From the NCBI GenBank assembly GCA_023375785.1, contig SZWC01003910.1:45134-72629 (forward strand): a DNA stretch of 27,496 nucleotides, in the 5' to 3' direction. A model generated the notes under the pieces. It was not told where the DNA came from. It saw only the letters and a list, made by a program, of their open reading frames with translations, and made no database searches. The DNA comes from Penium margaritaceum (Eukaryota > Streptophyta > Zygnematophyceae > Desmidiales > Peniaceae). Below, in pieces: positions 9,785 through 18,070 of the stretch. Positions within the stretch are counted from its first letter, which is position 1, and each line of letters begins with the position of its first letter. Position numbers and translations under genes: made by a program.

Positions 9785-10213
9785 CTAGAGCTCCAGATTA
9801 GCTCCCCCTCCTTTGGCCAGCTTGACGGTGCGTTCCTGCAAGTCTGCTGAGTCTTTCGCCGCGAGGATCACCTTGGCCTCAATGATGTAGAGGCCTCCCT
9901 TGCGCTTAGCCTCCAGCACGGGCACGCCGCCACCATCCTTCCGCACGACTGCCCCTCTTCTCTTGAAGAGCACCTCCTACCCCTTGTCAGTCAGGCGGCT
10001 CACACTTAGAATGTCAGCCAAGCCGGCTACGTGCTGCACGTCCTTGATGACGCGCTGCACCCACTTTCCACCAACCACTACCTCCACGTCCACGTCTCCT
10101 TGGCCAGCCGCCGGCTCGACCTTGTGATTCGCGACCACCATGGATTTATTGGACTTGGTGCGGTTGATGAACCCGACCTTCTCGACCTGGGTGTGCTCCT
10201 CGGCTCCGGAGTT
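9785..10213 (-). pseudogene. Element B protease
   Basis: The active-site block lies at about 10190-10213 and reads LNSGAEEHTQ, where DSGA(S/T)EH is expected. The catalytic Asp codon has become Asn (AAC, on the plus strand gtt at 10211-10213). The region continues with INRTKSNKSMVV, IKDVQHVAGLADILSVSRLT (NLLSVSRL block) and LFKRRGAVVRKDGG, then GLYIIEAKVIL. With the Asp lost, the enzyme could not cleave the polyprotein even apart from the frame breaks. Confidence 0.75.
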
Positions 10214-11088
10214 AAGGCATCGCCGGTAAGCCTTCTTGAAGTAGTTGTTTTGAGTGCCGTTGTGGAGCGCACTCTTGCCGTTGGCATCCTTTCCGTCGGC
10301 CTTTGCCTCCTCGGTGCATTATCGGGCCCAGTGGCCCTCCTTGCCGCAGTTGCGACACGCTCCTTTCTTGGCACCCTTGTTGTCGCCACCATGTCGCCAC
10401 CTCCCTTGGCCCCGCTTCCGTCACCACGCGTTTTGGTGACGAGGGCCGATGAGGACGACGAGGACTCCCCGCAGCTACGTTGTTGTGCCTCGTTGCGGAT
10501 GTACTCTACGACCGCGCCATAGGTAAGCTTGTCCTCTGCCCATCCTTCCAAGACTGTAATGAGAGGGCTCCAACTATCAGGAAGGGCCATGAGGAGGGCC
10601 ATCGCCGGCAGCTGCGTGGCGGCGATGACATCATCTCCCTCCTCAATTCTCACTGTTAGGAGTCGCTTCATCGCGAAGATTTTGTTTGCTAGGAACTTGG
10701 ATTGATGGATGGCACAGAGTTTTTGCCAAGCCTTGGCTGCTAACTTGCAGCCCTGGAAGTAGCCCCACTATGACTCGGTCGTCCCAGACACCAGCAACAT
10801 TAGCGCCTCCGTGTTCTTCTTTGTGAAGGCCTTCTTTTGCGCTTTCATCACCGTCGCTTCATCAAGGACTTCCATTCCCTTGATGACCTCCAGTAGCCCC
10901 TTATGCACGAGGTGTAGCTCGAAGTGCCACCTCCCGTAGCCAGGGCCACCTGCATACTTTTGGATGGGCTGCGTCTCCTTCTGCGCCTTTTGCACAGTTT
11001 TCAACTCCGGGACCTCAAAGCTTGACGGCGATGTTGTCCCCGACAACGATCCCGTCCGCCGCGAAAGCCGTGAATGATTTGTTGACCG
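10214..11088 (-). pseudogene. Element B gag
   Basis: Capsid residues appear as YGRWHFELHLVHKGLLEVIK, MKAQKKAFTKKNTEALMLLV, then KAWQKLCAIHQSKFLANKI and MALLMALPDSWSPLITVLEGW, matching the gag of element C in order and spacing. The zinc knuckle at 10316-10357 reads CRNCGKEGHWAR, a stop, then C, so the knuckle is broken only by that stop. Stops also lie near 10765. No good ATG start is visible, and the coding sequence probably began about 50 nt inside the primer site as in C and D. Confidence 0.75.
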
Positions 11089-11097
11089 GTCAGGGTA

Positions 11098-11112
11098 GTG
11101 GGCCCATAACCC
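11098..11112 (-). other. Element B primer site matching the tRNA-iMet anticodon arm
   Basis: The minus strand reads GGGTTATGGGCCCAC, and the LTR edge (11115) is 2 nt away. This is the exact complement of GTGGGCCCATAACCC, the anticodon stem-loop of eukaryotic initiator tRNA-Met (three G-C pairs flanking the CAT loop). No TGGTATCAGAGC-like site lies nearby. The same 15 bases sit at the same distance from the LTR in element D. The interpretation as a half-tRNA primer site is inferred from position and sequence. Confidence 0.75.
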
Positions 11113-11114
11113 TT

Positions 11115-12092
11115 CGTCTGAAACCGGGGTGCGGTTCCAACATGGCCGGACGGGTCTTCTATGCTCACGGCAAAGTTTTGTGTGGGTGGTTCTGAGTCTA
11201 AGCATGAGCTTTCTGGTCGCCTCATGCTATGTTTTTGGGAGTTGAAGACAGTTGCAAGACAGTCACTTTTGCAAAGGGAAAAAAGCGATTTTACATTGTT
11301 TTCTTGACATGAAAATGATCTAAGCATTTGTAGGGCTAGTCATGAGCTTTCCAACGCACCAAACCGTGTGCAATTCGGATCACAGTAGCCCCCGCTACGT
11401 CAGCCGAAGCGCAGCACCCCAAACCAGCCGTTTAGTCGGCAGCACGCACCACGTCGCCCGCCGAGGCACGTTCACGCATCAAGGACCCATGAAAACGCCA
11501 TTCCAGAGGCGCAAATGTCCCTACACATAGTGACGGCGCCCCTCGTGCCTATCGGGTCTGTTTCAATGAGTGAATTATCGAGTTTGGTGATGGGGATTGA
11601 TGTGGGTCGATACCTGTTCGTGGGCCTCCAGTCGGAATTTTGATGAAGTCCCCGAGTAACAAACTGTACTACCAAGTTTTGGACTCCGAGCCAGGATTTT
11701 GGCGAAGTCCCTCAGTACCAAACTGCACTCCTGAAATCCGGCAGATCATCGACCGGACGCCTCGGCAGCTCTTCCGGAGCGAAATCCCCAGATGGTATTT
11801 CGTTACTCGTTCCGGTCAAAAATTCACCGGAAGTCGAACTGCGGCCGGCTTCCACACCTGTCGTGCACACTCCAATTTTGGAAGCCCATATCTCCCTTGT
11901 TACTAGTCTGATTCCGGTGAAACAACTTCCACCGGATTCAGCAGCTCGTCAACTTTCAGGAGAAATCCTCCATTTGAGGATCCGAGCAATCCTCGAGTTT
12001 CCAGATCCAAAGACAAGGAATTTCCTTTCTGTGGCGGCTCGGGGACGCCTCCCGTCGCCGCACTTGGGCATGCAGAGGGGCAATCTTCAACA
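11115..12092 (-). repeat. Element B 5' LTR
   Basis: The outer edge at 12092 reads, on the minus strand, TGTTGAAGATTGCCCC. The inner edge at 11115 is next to the primer site; its terminal CA has become CG. Length is 978 bp. The part 11341-12092 matches 5981-6730; the part 11115-11340 (R/U5 side) has no second copy in the window because the left LTR is truncated. The bases outside the LTR at 12093-12097 (gtctc) belong to element C coding sequence. Confidence 0.82.
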
Positions 12093-12616
12093 GTCTCATC
12101 ATGCCTGTTCTTGGGTTGCACCATTGTCATGGCATCAGCAAGCATGTGCTTTGTGCCACAGTGTACAAGCACCACATCACCCTGTGCAACAGGGTCACAT
12201 GCAAAGTAATGCCTGAACTCTATGTCCTTGGTCCTCTGATGTAGCACAGGGTTCTTTGTCAGGCTGATGGCGCTCATGTTTTGAGAATGTAGCATTGTTG
12301 GCTTCTTTCACCGCACCCTAATCTCCTTGAGCAATCACCGCAGCCATAGCGCCTCCTTTACGGCGTCTGCGAGCGCAATATACTCCGCCTCAGTGCTGGA
12401 TAACGCCACACAGTCCTACTTCCGGCTTGCCCAGGACACCGCTGCACCACCAAGCACAAAATTTTTTCCTGATGTTGACTTGCGATTGTCAACATCGTCT
12501 GCCCAATCCGCGTCGGAGTAGCCAAACAACTCAAAGCAGCCAGTCCCCCTCCAAACACAAGACGCGAATGTTTTATTGCCTTCAACTAGCGGAGGACTCT
12601 CTTGACCGGTTGCCAA
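12093..12616 (-). pseudogene. Element C RNase H, cut at its C-terminus
   Basis: The 12416-12616 segment has [20 protein letters not shown] followed by [19 protein letters not shown], a good RNase H match. Then, in other frames, come STEAEYIALADAV-like residues and the 12093-12295 piece ISLTKNPVLHQRTKDIEFRH with HCGTKHMLADAMTMVQPKN. The expected stop codon is missing because the sequence runs into the LTR of element B. The +1/-1 shifts between these pieces make it non-functional. Confidence 0.82.
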
Positions 12617-13695
12617 TGTAGCGGCCGCAGATCAACAACAAAGCGGCTCACGTTTCCCTCGGCAAAGGCAAGATCAGGCCGCGTCACCACCATGACATAC
12701 ATTATGGTGCCAACTGCGGACTGGTACAGTGTTCCAGCATCTCCTCCTTCTCGTCTTCCGTGCTCGGGCCCATGCTCGAGGTCAGCTAACATGTCGTTGT
12801 CATAGGCGTGTTGATAGGGTTGCACTCCTCTATGTTGTAGCGGCAGAGCACCTCTTACACATATTTTTCTTGACCCATCTCCAGCGTGCGTGCTTTGCAG
12901 TCCCTCTTGATGACGATGCCTAGGTAGTAGTTAAGCTCATCCATGTCCATCATCTTGAACCGGCCGCCAAGCTGTTTCTTCAGGCTCTTGAGCTCCCCCT
13001 CATCCGAAGACACAAGGATGAGGTCATCCACATGGAGGACGACAATTTGGTGGAGCCCCGGCTGCTTACGCACGTACACTGTGATCCGCCTCGCAGTGCT
13101 TCAAGCCAAGCTCACCCATAAAACTGTCCATCTTGAGGTACCACATGAGCGGAGCTTGCTTCAGACCATAGATTGCCTTGCAAAGCCGGCACACCTTCCC
13201 CTGTGGCATATCCACCTCCTCCAGCACCTCCATGTAGACTTCCTTGTCCAAGTCGCCATTGAGGAATTCAGTTTTGACGTCCATTTGGTGGATTTCATAG
13301 TCGCGTGCCGCTGTCACCGACAGGATAGTGCGGATGGAGGCAAACTTGGCCACTGGTGCAAAGGTCTCGTTGTAGTGCTGCCTCTTTCTTTGGGCATACC
13401 CTTTCGCCACCACCCGTGCCTTGTACGGTTCCACCTCCCCCTCCCTTGTGAGCTTCTTCCGGCAGACCCACTTGGAGCCGATGATTTCCTCGGCCTCCAG
13501 CTGATCAACCAGCTCCCAAGTGCAGTTCTCCTCGTGGGAGACGAGCTCAGATTTCATTGCTCTCTCCCACTCACCCCCATCCTTCTGCTGCAGTGCCTCC
13601 TTCACAGATTGAGACTCCTCTTGTGTGAAGAAGGCGTGTGCAAACCCAGTCCAAATGTTGTTGTGATTATCGTACCTCTTTGTCCTTCTTCGCAC
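12586..13695 (-). pseudogene. Element C reverse transcriptase
   Basis: The 13066-13695 open segment (209 codons) reads EREEW-type block (QQKDGGEWERAMKSEL), IGSKWVCRKKL, YAQRKRQHYNETFAPVAKFA, QMDVKTEFLNGDLDKEVYME, AIYGLKQAPLMWYLKMDSF and HCEADHSV. A frameshift at about 13066-13079 leads to 12855-13079 with VVLHVDDLILVSSDE and MDMDELNYYLGIVI. The catalytic box is HVDD instead of YVDD. The connection (YQSAVGTIMYVMVVTRPDLA) lies at 12586-12825. A 366-codon plus-strand frame at 13638-14738 is only the antisense of this polyprotein. Confidence 0.85.
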
Positions 13696-13706
13696 ACGGC
13701 TGCTCG

Positions 13707-14860
13707 CTAACGCGGGTCTTGTTGTTTTCCCCTTTCGGTGCCATCCTCTCCAAGCGCCTGCTCCCCCTCTCTTGGAGACCTTGCATACATAGGTTGACTC
13801 CCTGCCTCCACATCCAGCTCCGGTGCTTCGGACTCCTCATCCAAACTTGCCGGAACAAAGTCTACTCCTCGTCCATCCCTTGGGCGATCATCTCCGGTTG
13901 GTGCTGTTGCGAGGACGTCACCCTCATTCACATCCTCCGATGTCTCCCCCTGAAGGAGTGGCATCCACTCCCCCCTCATTGTCCAACCAACGGATTTGTT
14001 GGCCTCGTCAAATGTGACATCACGACTCCGCACAATCTGCTGCCTCCTTGGGTCAAAGAGCCGGTACGCCTTGCTTCCGCTCTCATACCTAAGGAAAACA
14101 CACCAGCGGGTACGCAGGTCCGGCTTGCTCCGCTCCTCACGCTTGCACCACCGCATGTGCAATGCAACCAAACGTGCGGAGGTGACCCACCGCTGGCTTC
14201 CTCCCGCTCACACTTCTTGTGGCGTCTTCCACACCTTTCTCTTCTTATCCTTGAGCGGCTTGGTCGGCGTGAGATTCATTATGTACGCTGTTTTTCTTGC
14301 CACCTCTGCCAAATACCATTGTGCAAGGCTTGCGTCACTCAACATCGACCGCACCATGTTGAGTATTTTGCGGTTTGCTCTCTCTGCAACACCGTTATGC
14401 TAGGGGGAGTGTGGATTTGTTATCTGCTATTAAATCCCCTTGCTCTTCATCCATCCAAGGCAGCCTGCATATTCACCACCGTTGTCACTCTAGAATGCCT
14501 TCACCTTCAACTCTGTCTGATGCTCGGCATCTGCCACAAACCCCTACATGCACGCAGGGACCTCGCTTTTTCTCTTCATGGGGTAGAGGTAGAGCTTGTG
14601 GCTGTGGTTGTCGATGAAGGTGAGGAAGTAGCGAGCTCCACCGATAGAGCTCTCAAGTGGTCCACACACATCTATATGTACCACTGCCAACTTTGCCAAT
14701 GCACGAGTCCCCTTGGCCACAAACTCTTGCCACGTTGATTTGCCAACGATGCATGGCACACACACGGTCTCTTTGGTTCCATCAAGGCCACTGAATTAAA
14801 GACCCCGCACCACCTCCCTCTTTGCCATCTCTTTCACCTTTTGATGGGAAAATATGGCAA
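13707..14860 (-). pseudogene. Element C integrase and linker
   Basis: The C-terminal part (13707-14171) reads WCVFLRYESGSKAYRLFDPR, then IVRSRDVTFDE, then an acidic linker. Upstream, the catalytic Glu block is in broken frames near 14330-14420 (RANRKILNMVRSMLSDA). The 14544-14765 segment has CVPCIVGKS, VVHIDVCGPLESS (first Asp) and YFLTFIDNHSHKLYLYPMKR (second Asp, D-N in place of D-D). A stop before GAG-pre-integrase separates it from the protease. Confidence 0.8.
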
Positions 14861-15320
14861 AGTCGGCGGTGCCACGTTTCCATGTCTCCTTCATCCTTCG
14901 TTGCAATATTGGCGGCGTTGGACCCCGCCCTGCTGTTGAGGATCTTGGCGCATAGCAAGTCCAAGTTATCCTCCCTCTTGGCAAGTGCAATCACCTCGCC
15001 TTTGCCCTCCTTGCGGATTATGTCCTCCTTCTTCTTGAAGAGTGCTTTAAGTCCCTTTTCAGTGAGGCGGCTGACGGAGAGCAGGTTTGCCCCAAATTTG
15101 GGCATGTGGAGCACATCGTGGATTGTGCTCGTGACAGATTTTCCATCTACAATTGACTCAATGTTGACGTTCTCCTTAGTGGAGGCCAATCTTTGTTTTT
15201 CCATTGGCCACCGTCATGTGTTTCTCCGAGGCGCCGTAGGTGAAAAATGCCGTCCTGTTGCATTGGGTGTGGTGACCTGATCCGGAGTCAATGACGGCAA
15301 CTCCCGGATCCTTCAAGTTG
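14782..15320 (-). pseudogene. Element C protease and GAG-pre-integrase
   Basis: The active site reads AVIDSGSGHHTQCNRTAFFT (the DSG codons are 15281-15289), with the catalytic Asp intact. The 14782-15204 segment continues MEKQRLASTKENVNIESIVD, LHMPKFGANLLSVSRLTEKG and ends with TWHRRLCHIFPSK, the GAG-pre-integrase HHCC start. A frame change lies at about 15200. It is one of the better preserved proteases in the window. Confidence 0.78.
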
Positions 15321-16144
15321 GTGGAGTTGAATGCCATGAAGGCTGCCTGGTCATCTTTCTTCCCGCCCCGCTGTGACTGGTCTGGCTTCTTCTTGGGGCA
15401 GTTGCGCGCATAGTGGCCCTCCTTGCCGCAGTTGAAGCACTCCCCATTCTTGTCACCCTTCTTGGTGTCCAGCTTAGCACCCTTCCACTTGTCACCTCAG
15501 ACTCCACCTTCAGGAAGAACGGTATACGCAGAAGTTGATTCCACTGCACTCTCTCGACCGCCACGTCTCATCCACTCAATGCGCATGTACTCGGCAACCT
15601 TCGGGTACTTCAGCTTGTCAGAAGGCCAGCCACCAAGGAGTATGATCATGGGAATCCAACTTTCTGGCAAGGCCACAAGGAGGATCATAGCATGCAGCCT
15701 AGAGTCGACCTCCCAAACAGTGGCCACGCGCTCCGCTGTGAGTGACTCAATTTGCTGTATGATCTCCATGGCGTTATCACCTTCGTCGGCTCAGAGGGTG
15801 ACTAGTCGTTTGAAGATGAAGAGCTGATTGGCGAGGTTGCTTGAATTGTAGATGGAGCAGAGTTTCAAGCATGCTTCTGCGGCCAGGGCGCATCCTTCGA
15901 TGTGCCCAAGTTGTTGCGGGCATAATGCGGACACAAGGAGCGCCAACGCCATTTTTTTGCGCTTCTTGTATGCTTCCTTTGCCTCAACCGTTGCAGTCTC
16001 CGGTGGAGGAGTTTCATCATCCTTCACGAGCTCAAGCAGTCCCTTCTCATCAAGGAAGACCTCAAACTTCCACCTCCATAAGGCAAAGCCTGTCCCATGA
16101 AACATAAGGACAGTGCGACTGCTCTCTTGCTCATTGGCGGCCAT
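15313..16144 (-). pseudogene. Element C gag
   Basis: The start is chosen at the ATG at 16142-16144 (MAANEQESSRTVLMFHGTGF), about 52 nt inside the primer site. The capsid reads FALWRWKFEVFLDEKGLLEL, ALALLVSALCPQQLGHIEGC and LCSIYNSSNLANQLFIFKRL; a stop near 15791 is followed by the continuing block MEIIQQIESLTAERVA and VALPESWIPMIILLGGWPSD. The zinc knuckle CFNCGKEGHYARNC at 15398-15439 is fully intact. It is broken by one stop and one frame change near 15490-15500. Confidence 0.82.
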
Positions 16145-16195
16145 GTGTTGATCTAGGAAGCGTGAAAAAAAGCTGCCTTGGGACCTCTTAAAGCC

Positions 16196-16210
16196 GTGGT
16201 CCCAAAACCC
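16196..16210 (-). other. Element C primer site, diverged half-tRNA-iMet type
   Basis: The minus strand reads GGGTTTTGGGACCAC, two bases different from the 15-nt site of B and D and placed the same 2 nt from the LTR edge (16213). It is therefore read as a decayed copy of the same anticodon-arm primer site. A TGGTGTCA-like string at 16267-16274 lies inside the LTR and is not considered the primer site. Confidence 0.65.
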
Positions 16211-16411
16211 TTTGTTGGCCTGAGGGTGAGTGTGCACCCTAGAGGGTCCCTAGCATTGCCTGGTTGACACCACCAACTGTTTTGGAAGAGACTGAAACCA
16301 TGGAGGTAACTGGTTCAAAGGATGGAAGGAAACTAGTCAGAGATTGGGGCTTTAGTTTTTTCCTCAGTTCAATGGGAATGAAATCTTGATCAAGGCTCAA
16401 AAGGAATAGCA

Positions 16412-16418
16412 TTTTATA
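16412..16418 (-). promoter_or_regulatory. TATA box in the element C LTR
   Basis: The minus strand reads CTATAAAATG, about 200 bp before the end of the LTR. That is a suitable place for the pol II core promoter, with transcription starting about 30 bp further towards 16385. Position and motif are seen; use as a promoter is inferred. Confidence 0.5.
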
Positions 16419-16546
16419 GCCACTGATCTAAGATTTCCAGAACTCCAAAGCATGCCAAATTTGAAGCTTCCTAGCAGATTCCATGACTTCTATAGTGTCC
16501 CTCGGTAGGCTGTCATTTTTCCCACCTAGGGAGGTAACCCTTCCCT

Positions 16547-16840
16547 CCTCTAGAAGATTATGCCCCTTCCTAGATTCCTCAGTTTGATTCTAGGAGGTGA
16601 GAAGGTATCGAGAAGACCAGGACACCTCTAGATTCCTTGTAGATCAAGCTACCTCTTCTAGAAGGTGTGCCACCTTCTTGGACCCTCACCTAGCCTTCTA
16701 GAAACTCAAAGAGGAACTCTAGAGGTTGAACTACCTTTGATGTAGAGCATAAATTCATCTTGTGGCACTTGAACTCAGGTGCCTGCCTCTAGAGGTGGAC
16801 ACCATTAACCACTAAGCAACTTAGGCTTCTCTTTCTAGTG
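16547..16840 (-). promoter_or_regulatory. Cluster of CTAGA motifs with two TTCTAGAA sites
   Basis: Nine CTAG-centred motifs lie within about 300 bp: tctagaag at 16549, cctagatt near 16569, ctaggagg near 16590, ctagatt near 16628, TTCTAGAA at 16656-16663 and again at 16696-16703, ctagagg near 16719 and 16789, and tctagtg near 16834. TTCnnGAA is the core of a heat shock element. The cluster lies upstream of the TATA box on the minus strand, in the U3-like part of the element C LTR. Its role as a regulatory array is inferred. Confidence 0.4.
16764..16819 (-). repeat. tRNA-like block with pol III box A and box B resemblance
   Basis: The minus strand reads TTGCTTAGTGG at 16809-16819 (box A consensus TRGCNNAGNGG, one mismatch) and GTTCAAGTGCC at 16764-16774 (box B GWTCRANNC, one mismatch), with 34 nt between them, the spacing found in tRNA genes and tRNA-derived SINE heads. 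The block begins GCCTAAGTTGC. No intact tRNA cloverleaf is evident. It may be a SINE head inserted in or next to the element C LTR. Confidence 0.4.
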
Positions 16841-16856
16841 TTCCTTTTTTGACTCA

Positions 16857-17317
16857 CTACTGCCATTGTGAGGAGCACAACTCTTAAAATGTGAAATCAT
16901 TTGTTTGTGCCGCATGTTACAATAGTTGTGTGTGCCCATTTTCTGCATCACTCTACACTGTGAAACCCTGAGCACCAAGGCCATTGCTGAAATCTGGTCT
17001 CCGTAAAAATGGCTGCCTTGCAAACCAAGTGGCGCTCTGAGGCAAGGGCACATTCAAGTCACTCAGGGGCCTCACAGGCTCCGTCAATATTGCCAACGCC
17101 ACTTGGATAGCATTTGACTTGTGGCGATGGGCCAGCAAGAAGCTCTTTGAGATCATGAACACGAAATGCGATTGCATAATGCTCATTATGGTGGCATATC
17201 CATATACACTTTCGGATGATGTACATTTTTCATGTTTTTTGGTGTGGTATGCTTTGGTTAGTTTCCGGTTGCTGGTCCTGCGTGCACCAAGAGCAACATA
17301 CTCTGCTCAGCTAGAGT
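16857..17317 (-). pseudogene. Element E RNase H, C-terminal half and polyprotein end
   Basis: The piece begins at the D insertion point with AEYVALGARRTSNR, the second half of the STAEAEYVAL block of copia RNase H (one base appears lost just before it). It continues with HKSNAIQVALAILTEPV-like residues and ends QPFLRRPDFSNGLGAQGFTV and a stop near 16953. About 100 nt of untranslated sequence follows before element C starts. The other half is at 21766-21900. Confidence 0.7.
17313..17317 (+). repeat. Left target-site duplication of element D
   Basis: The five bases before the D LTR are agagt. The five bases after the 3' LTR (21766-21770) are agatt, one base different. A 5-bp duplication is the usual copia integration footprint. 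Confidence 0.7.
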
Positions 17318-18003
17318 TGTTAGAAAATGGTGCCCCTTGCCATGGCTGCCGTGGATCGAGTCTCTGGTTTGGCCACTAGGGAGTGGTCAAACATCTGATC
17401 TGATTGCAGGTTTTGATTCCTTGGAAATTTTCATGCAAGATCAAGCTTTGAATCGCTCAATTTGAATGAGTATTCAGAAAGATAACCCCGCCCGAAGGTC
17501 GTGTGGTCAGCGGGTGGAATCTGGGTCTGCGTCATGGATGACGGGATAACTCCACCGCGGTGGTACGAGCTTGAATCCAACGGACTGCAAAGGCACAATG
17601 GCCACGAAGGAAATGGATGTGGATGGTATCCTGGTCTAGGGTGAGCCTCCCCCCACATTGGAGTGACAGGAAGGGCGCTTCAACAAATCACCGTCGAAGC
17701 GCTACAGCAGGAGCTCTATTGCTCCGGTCTGGGCGTGCTTGGATGCATTGGAAAGTTCTTATCACAGGCTATAAGATTCTGATGTAATCTTTCTGAAAAT
17801 AACAACAAATCCCACTTCAATTGAGTGCAACTGCTTGCGGCTCACTTCTGCCCATTTTGGACTGTGATCTTTGGACTCCATGCATTTCCACCTTGGTGTA
17901 CATTGGCTATTGAACCAGCGTCAGCGTGCTGCACAGAAGGCCAGGCATCCTTGAGGGTGCTGCCACTACTCCAAGGACACACACCAGGACAGCATTCTTG
18001 ACA
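17318..18003 (+). repeat. Element D 5' LTR
   Basis: The LTR begins TGTTAGAAAATGG and ends ...TTGACA, 686 bp. By eye it differs from the 3' LTR at about 8 of the first 120 positions. It lacks a segment of about 60 bp that the 3' LTR has near 21404-21465. Confidence 0.88.
17770..17776 (+). promoter_or_regulatory. TATA-like box in the element D 5' LTR
   Basis: The plus strand reads GGCTATAAGATTC. The 3' LTR has GGCTATAGAAATC at the same place, so the box is partly decayed there. It lies about 230 bp before the LTR end. Use as a promoter is inferred. Confidence 0.4.
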
Positions 18004-18005
18004 AA

Positions 18006-18020
18006 GGGTTATGGGCCCAC
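18006..18020 (+). other. Element D primer site, exact match to the tRNA-iMet anticodon arm
   Basis: The sequence is GGGTTATGGGCCCAC, 2 nt after the LTR end at 18003. It is the exact complement of the initiator tRNA-Met anticodon stem-loop GTGGGCCCATAACCC. The LTR end is independently fixed by the matching 3' LTR and the 5-bp flanks, so the position immediately inside the 5' LTR is secure. Confidence 0.8.
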
Positions 18021-18070
18021 ATGCCTCAGTAGGACCCTCGTCTTCTACGCGCACGCTACTACTACAAGCA

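Larger units (their letters stand above)
5981..12092 (-). mobile_element. Element B: Ty1/copia retrotransposon with paired LTRs
   Basis: Two direct repeats, 5981-6730 and 11341-12092, align along their length with roughly one mismatch in ten by eye, and they bracket a minus-strand copia coding region in the order gag, protease, integrase, RT, RNase H. The right LTR continues leftward to 11115, where it meets the primer site. The left LTR stops matching at about 5980 and so lacks the last quarter or so. The right end abuts the interrupted 3' coding end of element C, so B was probably inserted into C. It is GC-rich and closest in sequence to element C (shared MDSFMG and KHCEADHSV). Many stops and frameshifts show it is old. 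Confidence 0.88.
12093..16856 (-). mobile_element. Element C: Ty1/copia retrotransposon, 3' end interrupted by B
   Basis: The minus-strand order is 5' LTR (inner edge 16213), half-tRNA-like primer site, gag, protease, integrase, RT, RNase H. The coding tail stops abruptly at the LTR edge of B (12092), just after QPKNRHDET. The end of the polyprotein, the polypurine tract and the 3' LTR of C are not seen anywhere in the window. The 5' LTR of C does not match the B LTRs, so C is not a tandem copy of B. On its right C abuts the 3' end of element E. Confidence 0.85.
16213..16856 (-). repeat. Element C 5' LTR, inner edge clear, outer edge uncertain
   Basis: The inner edge is at 16213 (plus strand tgttggcctgag, the minus strand ending in ...CA). 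The outer edge is placed at 16856 only because the minus strand there reads TGAGTCAAAAAAGG and the sequence to the right is the 3' end of element E. A second copy is not in the window, so the edge is not confirmed and could lie as early as about 16540. The stretch carries a TATAAAA box, a CTAGA-rich block and a tRNA-like block, described separately. Confidence 0.5.

Noticed and set aside
11341..12092. This LTR as a shared 3' LTR of element C (tandem B-C array)
   Set aside because: C's own 5' LTR at 16213 does not resemble it, and C's coding sequence runs into it without stop or polypurine tract.
13638..14738. A 366-codon open frame on the plus strand, the longest in the window
   Set aside because: It is the antisense of element C's integrase and RT. 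The minus strand carries clear motifs (SRDVTFDE, QMDVKTEFLNG), and the plus reading has no recognisable domain.
16259..16275. TGGTGTCAACCAGG as a conventional primer site for element C
   Set aside because: It lies about 50 bp inside the LTR, and the anticodon-arm type site at 16196-16210 sits at the LTR edge as in B and D.
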